In this document: positions 27,305 through 36,318 of the stretch, piece by piece | Numbering within the stretch: position 1 is the stretch's first letter | Layout: each line of letters starts with the position of its first letter | NCBI GenBank assembly: GCA_945285405.1 | Contig: CALYQJ010000002.1 | Span: forward strand, 1 to 64,000 | Source of the DNA: an uncultured Lactobacillaceae bacterium | Lineage (GTDB): Bacteria > Bacillota > Bacilli > Lactobacillales > Lactobacillaceae | Direction: 5' to 3' | Length of the DNA stretch: 64,000 nucleotides | Translations under genes and position numbers: made by a program | Notes under the pieces: model-generated | Told to the model about the DNA's origin: nothing | The model's database searches: none | What the model saw: only the letters and a program-made list of their open reading frames with translations

Positions 27305-27872
27305 GCATTAATGTTAAGTCATCAGCGTATTCGATATCACTACCTACCGCCAATCCATGCGCTAGTCGAGTTACTTTAACACCAACTGGTTTTATTAAAC
27401 GGGATAAATAACTTGCAGTTGCCTCCCCTTCAGGAGTTGCATCAGTACCTATGATAACTTCCTTAACTTGATCGTTGCGTAATCGTTTTACTAAACTAAC
27501 TATGTTTATATCTTCAGGACCAGTGCCTTCTAATGGTGAAAGTAAGCCGTGCAATACATGATAATATCCATGGTATTCACGGCTTCTTTCAAAAGAAATA
27601 ATCTCCTTGGGCTGAGCTACCACCATAATCTTACTTTGATCGCGAGTTTTATCTAAACAAATTTCGCAAACCTTATCTTCGGTAATATTCCCACAAATCG
27701 TACAATAGTGAAGATTTTTCTTTACTGCTAAAAGATTGTTAGCAAAATCAGTTACATCTTTTTCTGGTAAATCAAAAATAAAAAAAGCCATTCGTGCAGC
27801 GGTTTTTTCTCCAATTCCTGGTAATTTCATAAAACTATCAATTAACTTTGAAATTTGTATTGGATATTGCAT
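27276..27872 (-). CDS. recR: Recombination protein RecR
   Basis: Works with RecO/RecF in loading RecA at gaps. The start is taken as ATG 27872 (MQYP), which matches the family N-terminus and gives 198 residues; in-frame ATG and TTG codons lie a few codons earlier and none has a Shine-Dalgarno. The helix-hairpin-helix [14 protein letters not shown], the zinc cysteines [16 protein letters not shown] and the Toprim stretch [19 protein letters not shown] are complete. The start abuts the dnaX stop, so translation is probably coupled. The usual ebfC (ybaB) gene between dnaX and recR is missing. Confidence 0.93.
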   Translation of the reverse strand: MQYPIQISKLIDSFMKLPGIGEKTAARMAFFIFDLPEKDVTDFANNLLAVKKNLHYCTICGNITEDKVCEICLDKTRDQSKIMVVAQPKEIISFERSREYHGYYHVLHGLLSPLEGTGPEDINIVSLVKRLRNDQVKEVIIGTDATPEGEATASYLSRLIKPVGVKVTRLAHGLAVGSDIEYADDLTLMRALEGRTEL

Positions 27873-27873
27873 T

Positions 27874-29613
27874 TTAATCATCAATTATTTTTACGTTTTC
27901 TGGCCCTAAAAACTTAATAATTGCCTCCATATTTTCGGTTAATCCTGACAATTGTTCAGACGTAAAAGCTGAGGTTGATTTTGATAAATTTGTATCATTA
28001 GATTTTACAGATAATTTTTGCCGTTGTAATAAATAATCTTTACGATATTCTGGCCATTCATCAGCAAAAATTCCATAAACCTTAGTTTCACTAATTAATT
28101 TTTTTAATGAATTTTGTAAATCCAAATCTGATTCTATTTTATCCAAAAATTGTTTAATTTTAAATGCAATAATTACACCATCATTTGATGCAGCTATTGG
28201 ATGGGTATACTTAATCAAAGCTATTAATTGCTGCGGAGCATTTTGAATAATTTGATCCCATTTATTTACCATTTTATCTAGATCTCGACGAGTGGCTTGA
28301 GCTAAAACCTGGTTTAACATAGTTGGATTAGTAAAATCAGAACTATTATCAACCTTTACTTCTTCTTTAGCATTATTATTAGTTTTTATTGGTTCTATAG
28401 TATGCTTAATTGGTTTAAAATCTTCCGAAATATTTTGAGAAATAGTTTGATTTGTTTTTTTCTCTCCTCCATAAATATTTGTAAGAGATTCTTTACTAAT
28501 TAAATTTTCTTCTACTTGAGACATCTCTTTTTTTCTAGAAATATTTTGATTAACGTGTGCTAGTTTAACGGTCATTATTTCAACTAAGATATCCGTATAA
28601 ACAACTTGACTTAATCGTTGATCTTCATCAGTTAAAATTGTAAGAGATTTAAATAACCATGTTTCTGATAAATTTTTGAATTCCTTTAAATCTGAGACTA
28701 AAAAAGTAGAAGGTTCAATTTTATTTTGAAAAAGTAAAATGTCTTTAATTAATAAAATTAGATCTTGAATAAATTGTCCTAAGTCTTTGCCATCAAGAAG
28801 AATCTGATCAATTTCTGAAATTGCTGATTTCACATCACTTTTACTTATCGCTATTAAATAATTAAAAAGCGATTCTTTTTTTGTTGTACCTGTCAAATCG
28901 CTAACTAAATCAAAAGAAATTTCATCTTTATTTAATGTAACCGCTTGATCTAAAATACTTAAAGCATCCCTCATTCCCCCATTAGACAAACGAGCAATTA
29001 ATTGTAAAGCAGTAGGATCAAATTTAATTTTTTCTTGTTTCAAAATACTACTTAATTGATAAACGATGTCACTTTCTTGCATTCGATGAAAATCATATTT
29101 TTGTAGTCTAGAAATAATTGTTGCCGGGATTTTTTGAGGATTTGTTGTTGCAAGAATAAATACTGCATAACTAGGTGGTTCTTCCAAAGTTTTTAATAAA
29201 GCATTAAAAGCACCTAATGACAACATATGGACTTCATCAATTACATATATTTTATAGTCAGAAACTAATGGAGCATATTTAATCTGTGATCTAATATTAC
29301 GAATTTCATCAACACCATTATTAGAAGCCGCATCAATTTCTATATAATCGGATAAAGTTCCTTGATTAATACCTTGACAAGTTTCACATTGATTACATGG
29401 CTCACCATTATGATGAAAATGACAATTAATTGCTTTTGCAAAAACACGAGCAGTTGTTGTTTTTCCTGTCCCTCTTGGTCCAGAAAAAAGATAGGCATGA
29501 GAAATATGACCAGTAATTACCGCATTTTTTAATGTTTGAACCAAAACTGGTTGACCTACAATATATTTAAAATTTTGTGGTCGGTACTTTCTATATAAAG
29601 CTTGATATGACAT
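27874..29613 (-). CDS. dnaX: DNA polymerase III subunit gamma/tau
   Basis: Clamp-loader motor of 579 residues. Walker [10 protein letters not shown] (near residue 45), zinc module with [16 protein letters not shown], Walker B VIDEVHML, and sensor SRLQKYDF are present. The C-terminal third is a low-complexity linker and a tau-type tail (about residues 370-579). No clear frameshift slippery site was noticed. ATG start with AAGGAAA upstream. The SRP RNA gene lies just upstream, as in Bacillus; recR, yaaL, tmk, darA and holB follow. Confidence 0.95.
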   Translation of the reverse strand: MSYQALYRKYRPQNFKYIVGQPVLVQTLKNAVITGHISHAYLFSGPRGTGKTTTARVFAKAINCHFHHNGEPCNQCETCQGINQGTLSDYIEIDAASNNGVDEIRNIRSQIKYAPLVSDYKIYVIDEVHMLSLGAFNALLKTLEEPPSYAVFILATTNPQKIPATIISRLQKYDFHRMQESDIVYQLSSILKQEKIKFDPTALQLIARLSNGGMRDALSILDQAVTLNKDEISFDLVSDLTGTTKKESLFNYLIAISKSDVKSAISEIDQILLDGKDLGQFIQDLILLIKDILLFQNKIEPSTFLVSDLKEFKNLSETWLFKSLTILTDEDQRLSQVVYTDILVEIMTVKLAHVNQNISRKKEMSQVEENLISKESLTNIYGGEKKTNQTISQNISEDFKPIKHTIEPIKTNNNAKEEVKVDNSSDFTNPTMLNQVLAQATRRDLDKMVNKWDQIIQNAPQQLIALIKYTHPIAASNDGVIIAFKIKQFLDKIESDLDLQNSLKKLISETKVYGIFADEWPEYRKDYLLQRQKLSVKSNDTNLSKSTSAFTSEQLSGLTENMEAIIKFLGPENVKIIDD

Positions 29614-29636
29614 AAATATTTTCCTTGGATACTAAA

Positions 29637-29712
29637 AAGGCACATGATACCTCCGCCTTAGTGCTGCTTCCTTCCGGACCTGACACGGTTCAACGGCATA
29701 CCATTGCCCTGA
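29637..29712 (-). ncRNA. ffs: Signal recognition particle RNA, small bacterial type
   Basis: The conserved hairpin core is exact: GTCAGGTCCGGAAGGAAGCAG followed by CACTAAG, with the GGAA tetraloop and asymmetric loop bound by Ffh. The ends pair (GGCA near 29709 with TGCC near 29637), and a T-run follows. At about 76-80 bases it is the short 4.5S-like form without Alu domain. A perfect -10 box TATAAT lies at 29718-29723 on the minus strand. It sits immediately upstream of dnaX. Confidence 0.95.
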
Positions 29713-29717
29713 TATAT

Positions 29718-29723
29718 ATTATA
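29718..29723 (-). promoter_or_regulatory. -10 box of the SRP RNA
   Basis: TATAAT on the minus strand, about six bases before the predicted 5' end of the RNA. A -35 box 17 bases further up is poor (GTAGAA). Confidence 0.5.
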
Positions 29724-29887
29724 GCTTAATATGGATTTTTTTCTACCCTTATACAAAAAAAATTAGAAAAATACGTTACAATATCCTTGTTAAAGAAAGA
29801 AAAAATGGAAATTTACCAAAGTTTAAAATTGACTTTACCAGCAAATTAAAAACAACCATTAAAAATTTTAAAAAGTTGAGGTAAAAA

Positions 29888-30553
29888 ATGACAATTGTTT
29901 ATTTAGTAAGACATGGGCAAACCTACTTTAATCGATATAATAAAATGCAGGGCTGGTCGGACTCTCCCCTTACTCAGCAAGGAATTCATGATGCACAGAG
30001 AGTTGGAAAAATTTTTGAAAACACCCAATTTTCCTACATTGCTTCAAGTGATGCACATCGAGCTCGACAAACGGCACAAATTATTATAAAAAATAATAAT
30101 TGCAATAAGCTAAAGGTTCACGAAATTCCAGAATTCCGTGAAAGTTTCTATGGTTACTTTGAGGGAGATGATGCTTTTAAAACTTGGTTTATAGTTGGAC
30201 AAAAAAAAGGATATAAAACTTTTAAAACTTTAACTAATAAATATGGCTTTGATCAAGTTAAGGATTTTATGAATGAAGCAGACCCTTTTCATGAAGCTGA
30301 AACATCTTTTGAATACTGGAAAAGAATTAATAAAGCTTTTAAAATTTTAAGTGAACAAGTCTCAGATCAAACTAATAATCCCATTTTATTAGTTACTCAT
30401 GGCACAACAATTAGAAGTATTGTTGATCACTATGCGCCAAAAAAGTTTCCGGTAATAGCTGAACAGCCTAGCAATGGTAGTATTACAACCATTATTTTAG
30501 ATTCTTTAGGACAAATTAAAGTTAAAAGCTACAATAAACTAACAATTGATTAA
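29888..30553 (+). CDS. Histidine phosphatase family protein
   Basis: Protein of 221 residues in the phosphoglycerate-mutase-like superfamily. The phospho-histidine motif LVRHGQTYFN is at residues 6-15, a second arginine lies in DAHRARQTA, the acid in FRESFYGYFEG and the second catalytic His in VTHGTT. Such cofactor-dependent members include phosphatases and mutases; the substrate is not known. It is transcribed as a single gene, divergent from the SRP RNA/dnaX operon. Confidence 0.85.
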   Translation: MTIVYLVRHGQTYFNRYNKMQGWSDSPLTQQGIHDAQRVGKIFENTQFSYIASSDAHRARQTAQIIIKNNNCNKLKVHEIPEFRESFYGYFEGDDAFKTWFIVGQKKGYKTFKTLTNKYGFDQVKDFMNEADPFHEAETSFEYWKRINKAFKILSEQVSDQTNNPILLVTHGTTIRSIVDHYAPKKFPVIAEQPSNGSITTIILDSLGQIKVKSYNKLTID

Positions 30554-30744
30554 TCTATTTTTGAAAATAACACATTTGTTTTCATTTTAATCTTTTTTTG
30601 CTATACTTTAGTAAGTAATAAATGTTCTTTATTAGAATTAAATCCCAATTAATGAAACTTAATTTTAATAAAGTATATTTTGTTATTCTTTTTGTCTAGT
30701 GCAAAATAAATTTCTCCACCTCAATTCAAAGAAAGGAAAACTGA

Positions 30745-30768
30745 ATGAGCCTTCGGGCTTACAGTTAA
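30745..30768 (+). CDS. Seven-codon leader ORF before yitT
   Basis: An ATG seven bases after AAAGGA (30732-30737) opens a frame encoding MSLRAYS. Its TAA overlaps the yitT ATG (TAATG). The ORF lies inside a hairpin: ACTG pairs with CAGT and GAGCC with GGCTT, closed by a TTCG tetraloop. This is an unusually GC-rich, stable element for this DNA. yitT has no other ribosome-binding site, so its translation should depend on ribosomes ending here. The product is likely a regulatory leader peptide; the signal is unknown. Confidence 0.6.
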   Translation: MSLRAYS

Positions 30769-31628
30769 TGGTTAAATTAATGAAAAATAAACTCAATTTA
30801 AATCTTAATAAGAATTTTTATACTCAACTAATTGTTATTTGCGTTGCCATTGAAATTATTTCAATTAGTATTAATTTCTTTTACGCTCCTATAAATATTG
30901 CAGCCGGTGGAGCCACTGGAATTGCAATCTTAACTAACGCTGTTTTTGGCTGGAATCGTTCAATTGTAGTTTTTACTATTAACATCTTAATGATCATTTT
31001 AGCGGCCTTCTTACTAGGAAAAAAGGAAGTTACCAAGATTGCCATTGGAAGTTTTTTGTTACCTTTATTTATGGCAATTACTCCTAGTTTTAAAGTTGTT
31101 AAAGATGATATTTTAGCAATGATAATTGGTGGAGCTATTTTTGGCTTCGGTGTAGCTTTATTGTATCACGTTGACGCTTCTTCGGGTGGAACTGCTGTTC
31201 CTCCTTTGATTTTGAAGAAATATTTTCAAATTAATCCTTCTACTACACTTCTAGTAATTGATACAATTGTTACCTTTTTTAATTTATTTGTAAAAGGTAC
31301 TAACGCTTTTTTTATGGCGACATTTTCTCTCGTTATTACATCGATGGTAATGAATTATATTTTATTAGGATTTGATCACAAGATTATGATTAATATAATG
31401 AGTGAAAATTACTTAAATGATATAAAAAGTCTGATTGATAAAACCAACGAACAAGGATACACCATTTTTGATGTACGAGGTGGAAAAAACTCTGAAGGAA
31501 AGGAAATGCTCATGGTTGTTACTAATAATACTGATTATTCAGATCTAGTTAACGGAATACTCGCAATTGATAAAAAAGCATTTCTAACTACATATAATGT
31601 TTCAGAAGTAAAAAATGGAGTTTTTTAA
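30768..31628 (+). CDS. YitT family membrane protein
   Basis: Membrane protein of about 286 residues with five or six N-terminal segments and a C-terminal cytosolic DUF2179 domain (about the last 80 residues, DVRGGKNSEGKEMLMVVT). The hallmark AAGGATGIAIL and the motif DASSGGTAVPPLILKK are present. The start is set at ATG 30768, coupled to the leader ORF, with another in-frame ATG at 30780. A longer frame from GTG 30699 has no ribosome-binding site and would run through the leader hairpin. Function of the family is unknown, apart from suggested transport. Confidence 0.85.
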   Translation: MVKLMKNKLNLNLNKNFYTQLIVICVAIEIISISINFFYAPINIAAGGATGIAILTNAVFGWNRSIVVFTINILMIILAAFLLGKKEVTKIAIGSFLLPLFMAITPSFKVVKDDILAMIIGGAIFGFGVALLYHVDASSGGTAVPPLILKKYFQINPSTTLLVIDTIVTFFNLFVKGTNAFFMATFSLVITSMVMNYILLGFDHKIMINIMSENYLNDIKSLIDKTNEQGYTIFDVRGGKNSEGKEMLMVVTNNTDYSDLVNGILAIDKKAFLTTYNVSEVKNGVF

Positions 31629-31632
31629 AACC

Positions 31633-32904
31633 TTACCTAATTATAAACTGCTTCAATTGCTTAGAAGCAATTGGACTTAATTTTGCGATAATTTTGGTAC
31701 CCTCTTTACAATAATCACAAGAAATAATTGGATAATTCTTCAAAATTTGAGAAGAAACTTTACCTTGGCTAAATGGAATCAATAATTTAAATTGTTGAAA
31801 ATCTTTAAATAAATTATGAATAATTAACTTTCCTAAAGCCTGTAAAGTATATTTGGATAATGCAGAGCCAAAAACTGCTTGATCCTTAACAAATAATCCT
31901 GAATTTTCTGGTAATAGATCAGCTTTATTGTAAAAGGTTATCATTGGAATTTCAGATGCTCCAATTTCTTTTAAAACTTTTTTAGTTGTAATAAGCATTT
32001 CATCACAATTAGGGTCTGCGTAATCAACCACATTAACTAAAAGGTTGGCATCTTTTGCCTCCTGTAAAGTTGTTTGGAATGATTCAATTAGTTGATGAGG
32101 TAAATTAGAAATAAAACCAACTGTATCACTAATTAAAAATTGTTGATTATTGGGTAATTTAACAAATTTAATTGTTGTATCTAATGTCGCAAAAAGTTGG
32201 TCAGCCGCTAAAACATTACTTGCGGCTTTTTCTTTAGCACCCAAAGCTTTAGGGAGGTTGTTAAAAGTTGTCGATTTACCTGCATTTGTATAGCCAACTA
32301 AAGCCACTCTAGGAATACCAGATTTTAAACGATCTTTTTTTTGAGTTTTATAAACTGCTTTAATTTTTTTTAAACGTGCCTTTAACTCATTAATTTGTTT
32401 TAAAATTGTCCGACGATTAATCTCAGATTGAGTCTCGCCCGATCCACGGTTATGTACCCCACTACCACCACCTTGTTGATCAAGCTGACCTTCTGAAGGA
32501 TGAATTCGTGGCATCTCATATTGTAATTTAGCAATAGCAACCTGAATTTTAGCTTCGTTTGTTCGTGCTCTATTTTCAAAAATTTCTAAAATTAACTCGG
32601 TGTGATCTATTACTTTCACTTTTAAAAACTTTTCTAAATTACGAATTTGGGTCGGAGAAAGTTCATCATCAACTACTAATATGTTTACATCTTTTAAAGT
32701 GAGTTCATTTTTTATTTCGGTTAATTTTCCACTTCCGAAATAAGTCGCGGCTATACGATGAGGTAAATTTTGAGTAATGGTTAACACAACTTTAAGGTTA
32801 TTTGCTGCCGCTAATCCCGCTAATTCACTCATTCTAGCATGAAATTGTGGATCTTTATCAACACAAACACCTGCAATAATCGCTAATTTTTTATTTTCTT
32901 TCAT
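31633..32904 (-). CDS. hflX: GTPase HflX
   Basis: Ribosome-associated GTPase of 423 residues that splits stalled or heat-damaged ribosomes. The N-terminal domain has AATYFGSGKLTEI and the glycine-rich segment QQGGGSGVHNRGSGE. The G domain has G1 GYTNAGKST (near residue 205), G3 DTVGF and G4 NKAD. Length and order are normal. It is convergent with yitT with four bases between, and it follows the solute-binding protein gene by seven bases, so it may be co-transcribed with that gene. Confidence 0.93.
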   Translation of the reverse strand: MKENKKLAIIAGVCVDKDPQFHARMSELAGLAAANNLKVVLTITQNLPHRIAATYFGSGKLTEIKNELTLKDVNILVVDDELSPTQIRNLEKFLKVKVIDHTELILEIFENRARTNEAKIQVAIAKLQYEMPRIHPSEGQLDQQGGGSGVHNRGSGETQSEINRRTILKQINELKARLKKIKAVYKTQKKDRLKSGIPRVALVGYTNAGKSTTFNNLPKALGAKEKAASNVLAADQLFATLDTTIKFVKLPNNQQFLISDTVGFISNLPHQLIESFQTTLQEAKDANLLVNVVDYADPNCDEMLITTKKVLKEIGASEIPMITFYNKADLLPENSGLFVKDQAVFGSALSKYTLQALGKLIIHNLFKDFQQFKLLIPFSQGKVSSQILKNYPIISCDYCKEGTKIIAKLSPIASKQLKQFIIR

Positions 32905-32911
32905 TAATCAC

Positions 32912-34120
32912 CTATTTAACTTTTTGCTCAATTTCCTTTAAATTGTCCGAATAATCAATGGATTTAATATTTCCTTGATAAGTATCCTTAATCAATTGAT
33001 CCATTTTAAGCCAAAAACTATTATCATTTAAATCATTCGGAGCAATAACAATACGAGAAGTCTTAATGCATTTAAAAATTTGTTGTACTAAAAGATTATT
33101 CATAACTTTTTCATCATTTTGAGCACTTTGATTTGTCGGAATTAATCCTTTTAACTTAAAAAGTTTTAGTTGAGTATCTTTATTTCCTAAATAATTAGCC
33201 AAAGACATCGCAGCTTTGGGATATTTAGTTTGTTGATTAACTCCCCATAATTTAATTATTAAAAATGGTTTCCAAAGCTTAGTTTTATTATCAATATTTA
33301 ATTGTGGTAAAAAAGATACAGCTAAATTATTTTGTAAAATTTTCTTAATTGAAGAGTATTGCCTACTACTAGCAATAACAGCTGCAGCCTGTTTCATTCT
33401 AGGTTCAGTTGAATTATCTAATGATATAACGTGAGGATTATTTTTTTGTGAACTTATCCAATTTAGTACCTTTGAACCATTAACTAATCCTGAAAATTTA
33501 TTAACATCTAAATAAGAAGATTCATTAAAAAATAATGGGGCAAAAATTAAACTTGTACCTGATTTGTCAAAATTAACTATAATGTTATGTTGCTTAATTA
33601 AATTATTCCAATTTTTAACATCCTGCTTTTTAAGTTTACTACGGTCATAATAAAGCAAAGAGGTCTCCAAAGCCGTTGGATAACCATAAATGTTTTTTTG
33701 ATAAGTTACAGCTGTACTAGCATAATCAGTTTGTTCTGCTTTAACTTTTTGTTCTCTTTGATCCCTCAAAGGATAAAGTAACCCATTGTCCGCCATTGAG
33801 CCAATTTGGGTATTATTCATTAAAAAAACATCTGCAGCTTGCGAAGGATCCCTCGCTACTTCTTTTTTTATTTGGTCAGAATTTTTAGCTTCTATGGTTA
33901 CTTTAACATGTGGGTAAAGTTTTTGATAATCATTGATGATTTGAGAATATGCTCCAATTAAATCAGAATCCATCCATAACTTAATTTTACCTTTTATCTG
34001 CTGATCCGGATTATCCTTCCATCCCTGGCTTTGCTGATTATCCTTATTGCTGCAACCAGTAAATAAAATTAAACTAAAAGTTAGTATTAAACCTAAATAT
34101 CGGTTTAATTTACTATTCAT
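32912..34120 (-). CDS. Extracellular solute-binding lipoprotein
   Basis: Protein of 402 residues with a lipoprotein signal: a lysine/arginine N-terminus, a hydrophobic core and the lipobox LFTGC, giving a lipidated Cys22 or so. The mature part has the fold of sugar-type binding proteins (KGKIKLWMDSDLIGAYSQII, ADVFLMNNTQIGSM, YGYPTALETSLLYY), resembling the MalE-type family. No permease or ATPase gene is adjacent. It may serve a transporter encoded elsewhere; the ligand is unknown. Confidence 0.8.
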   Translation of the reverse strand: MNSKLNRYLGLILTFSLILFTGCSNKDNQQSQGWKDNPDQQIKGKIKLWMDSDLIGAYSQIINDYQKLYPHVKVTIEAKNSDQIKKEVARDPSQAADVFLMNNTQIGSMADNGLLYPLRDQREQKVKAEQTDYASTAVTYQKNIYGYPTALETSLLYYDRSKLKKQDVKNWNNLIKQHNIIVNFDKSGTSLIFAPLFFNESSYLDVNKFSGLVNGSKVLNWISSQKNNPHVISLDNSTEPRMKQAAAVIASSRQYSSIKKILQNNLAVSFLPQLNIDNKTKLWKPFLIIKLWGVNQQTKYPKAAMSLANYLGNKDTQLKLFKLKGLIPTNQSAQNDEKVMNNLLVQQIFKCIKTSRIVIAPNDLNDNSFWLKMDQLIKDTYQGNIKSIDYSDNLKEIEQKVK

Positions 34121-34268
34121 CTTTACCTCCCAAAATTCAGAAAATTAAAACTTATCCTTTATTTTACATTCAAACTGATGAATAATTAACAAAAATACTT
34201 TTCTCAATTTTTGTTAAAACTACTTTGATTAATTAATTTTTAATTTTTCAAAAATATTTAAAATAAAA

Positions 34269-34284
34269 AGAAGGTAGAACAATT
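34269..34284 (+). promoter_or_regulatory. Shine-Dalgarno that fixes the aroE start
   Basis: AGAAGG at 34269-34274, seven-base spacer, then ATT. A second ATT follows directly at 34285. No canonical start is available in this frame, so an AUU start or a mutated start codon must be assumed. Confidence 0.65.
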
Positions 34285-35151
34285 ATTAACGAACAACTTT
34301 ATGGTTTTATCGCCTATCCGGCAACTCATTCTCTTTCACCAAAAATTCAGAATGCTGCCTTTAATAAAGCAAAAATTCCGGCACACTATATAGCTTTTAA
34401 CGTATTGCCTAGCAATTTTTATAAAGCGGTTAATGGCATGATTTCATTAGGTATTAAAGGCTTTAATGTTTCAAGTCCTTTTAAAGCTGATATTATTAAT
34501 TATTTAGATAAGATTGATCCTGCTGCAGGAAAAATAAATTCAGTTAACACCGTAAAAATAACCAACAGCCACTTAAAAGGATACTCAACTGATGGACCTG
34601 GATTTTGGCAAAGTCTAAAAGAAATTAATACGGCTAAAACTTTATTAATAGGTACTGGTGGGGCTGCAAGATCAATTATGGCTAATGCTGCAAATTTCGG
34701 TGTTAAACAGCTTACAGTAGTTAATCGTTATGGAACAAACTGGAAACAAAAAGTAATTTCAACTCAAAAATTAGCAAACGTACAACTACATGATTTAAAT
34801 GACCGTAAATATCTAACTAAAATTTTAAAAGAAGTTGATTTAGTAATTAACGCAACTACAGTTGGAATGAAAAATACTGATCCTTCCCTTTTAACTAGTT
34901 CAGAAATTTCAATAACCAAACGCAGTACGGTTTTTGTTGACTTAATTTATGCTCACCAAACCAAATTTCTACAAATAGCTGCCGCCCATAAAAGAAAGAC
35001 CCTAAACGGAATTCCGATGCTAATAGCCCAAGCAGCATTAAGTTTTAAAATATGGACAGGAGTCAAAGGTGACATTTCAATTATGAAAAAATCTTTACGT
35101 CCGATTATTAACTCTAATAACTGGGAACAGTCTGGACTAATTAAAATTTAA
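34282..35151 (+). CDS. aroE: Shikimate dehydrogenase, apparent AUU start
   Basis: Reduces 3-dehydroshikimate to shikimate with NADPH. Family motifs run from the N-terminus: LYGFIAYPATHSLSPKIQN, GFNVSSPFK with the catalytic lysine, STDGPGF, the Rossmann loop GTGGAARS, and NATTVGM. No ATG, GTG or TTG occurs between an in-frame TAA (34264-34266) and the conserved LYGF. The first TTG (34405) would delete the first 41 residues including the substrate motif. AGAAGG (34269-34274) precedes ATT (34282) by seven bases, so I place the start there, giving 289 residues. A promoter is not clear. It is alone, without other aro genes. Confidence 0.85.
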   Translation: MINEQLYGFIAYPATHSLSPKIQNAAFNKAKIPAHYIAFNVLPSNFYKAVNGMISLGIKGFNVSSPFKADIINYLDKIDPAAGKINSVNTVKITNSHLKGYSTDGPGFWQSLKEINTAKTLLIGTGGAARSIMANAANFGVKQLTVVNRYGTNWKQKVISTQKLANVQLHDLNDRKYLTKILKEVDLVINATTVGMKNTDPSLLTSSEISITKRSTVFVDLIYAHQTKFLQIAAAHKRKTLNGIPMLIAQAALSFKIWTGVKGDISIMKKSLRPIINSNNWEQSGLIKI

Positions 35152-35245
35152 AAACAATTTTTTGATTACAAATATTAAAGTTATTTTCAAAAATATTCAA
35201 TTATAAAGAAACAGTGTTATTTTATTTTTATTTAAATCTTTTAAA

Positions 35246-35296
35246 ATAAACCTCGCTATTAAACTATAAAAATAAAGATTCTAACAGCGAGGTTTA
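35246..35296. terminator. Terminator between aroE and the YtxH gene
   Basis: AAACCTCGCT (about 35248-35257) pairs with AGCGAGGTTT (about 35286-35295) around a long AT loop in which further bases can pair. A short T-rich tract follows on each strand. It serves the two convergent genes. Confidence 0.65.
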
Positions 35297-35320
35297 ATTT
35301 GTAAAAATATAAGTAACAAA

Positions 35321-35707
35321 CTACTGATTTAATTCTTTTTCAGTACCTGTTGTTGCTTGCTGAAATTCTGAAGTATCTTCTTTAACAGACGGATGCATCT
35401 GTCCATTTTCATCTAAATCGAACTCTATATCAGAATCTTGATTATCATCGTCAAAATCATTTGATCTACTATTTTTAAAATGACCACTAATTTCATCCCA
35501 CTTATCGGATGCGTTTTCTTTAACATCTTCAGCAGCTGACCCAGCGTATTCATAATAATCAGCTATTCTTTCTTTTAAGTCTTGACCCATCTCTTGCATT
35601 TGTTTACGAATAGTCTTTCCAGCTTCCGAGCTCAAGAATTTTGTAGTTGCTAAAACTGTACCAACACCCATAGCAAATCCTAAGATAAAATTACCAGTTT
35701 TTGACAT
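35321..35707 (-). CDS. YtxH domain protein
   Basis: Small protein of 128 residues of the YtxH family (gas-vesicle/GvpP-like fold). An N-terminal hydrophobic, glycine-rich segment (NFILGFAMGVGTVLA) is followed by an amphipathic helix with KTIRKQMQEMGQDLKERI and an acidic tail. Homologues are stress-induced; the function is unknown. It starts two bases after the DUF948 gene, the usual pairing in Firmicutes. Confidence 0.85.
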   Translation of the reverse strand: MSKTGNFILGFAMGVGTVLATTKFLSSEAGKTIRKQMQEMGQDLKERIADYYEYAGSAAEDVKENASDKWDEISGHFKNSRSNDFDDDNQDSDIEFDLDENGQMHPSVKEDTSEFQQATTGTEKELNQ

Positions 35708-35709
35708 TT

Positions 35710-36129
35710 TTATGATTCTCCTTTTTTATTTCGACGAGAAAACATGGTTCTGAAGAGACGTAATGCTTTCATTCCAGAGCTATTTTTTCCCTTTTTATTT
35801 GTTTTCTTGATTAAATTTTTTGTAGCAAAATTAAGCTCTGAAGCTGATTTACCTAAATCACCAACAGCAACAAAAGCATCATTTACTTCATCCATTTTTA
35901 AATTAACATCACCCATAAGTGAATTAGTTTTAGCTAGAATATCCTGAAGTTCTTTGGAAATTACTTGTAACTCATCCGTAACAACTTTAACGGTATTTTG
36001 TACTTCAACAATTGTTTCTGATCCTTTAGAAACGGTTTTTGATAATTTTATAAGAAATATAATTACAAAAAGAGCAATTAGAGCAAAAGCAATTGCAATA
36101 ATAATCAATGCGATTTCACTTCCAGACAT
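35710..36129 (-). CDS. DUF948 domain protein
   Basis: Protein of 139 residues, with one N-terminal transmembrane helix (EIALIIIAIAFALIALFVII) and a long helical, probably coiled-coil region (about residues 35-110), ending in a basic tail. The start is ATG 36129, five bases after GGAGG; a longer frame begins at 36186 but is not needed. It pairs with the YtxH gene and is probably co-expressed. Family function unknown. Confidence 0.85.
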   Translation of the reverse strand: MSGSEIALIIIAIAFALIALFVIIFLIKLSKTVSKGSETIVEVQNTVKVVTDELQVISKELQDILAKTNSLMGDVNLKMDEVNDAFVAVGDLGKSASELNFATKNLIKKTNKKGKNSSGMKALRLFRTMFSRRNKKGES

Positions 36130-36318
36130 AACGACCTCCGCTCTAAAAAATATCATAAAATTAAGTTTATGGCAATTAATCAACAATTGTTCAAAATTAT
36201 TGCCTCTGTATCCTTACTTTAACAGCAAATTAATAATTTTATAAACCACTTTATTATGCTGGAAAAACTTTAAATTTTCAATTATCCTTAGATAAAATAT
36301 TTATTTAAGGAGGCAATC

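Noticed and set aside
30699..30767. GTG start giving a longer YitT protein
   Set aside because: No Shine-Dalgarno, and the extension runs through the leader hairpin and is not typical of YitT N-termini.
30732..30770. yitT leader as a known riboswitch (preQ1, SAM and similar)
   Set aside because: No match to a known aptamer consensus that I can recall; a translated leader ORF explains the sequence better.
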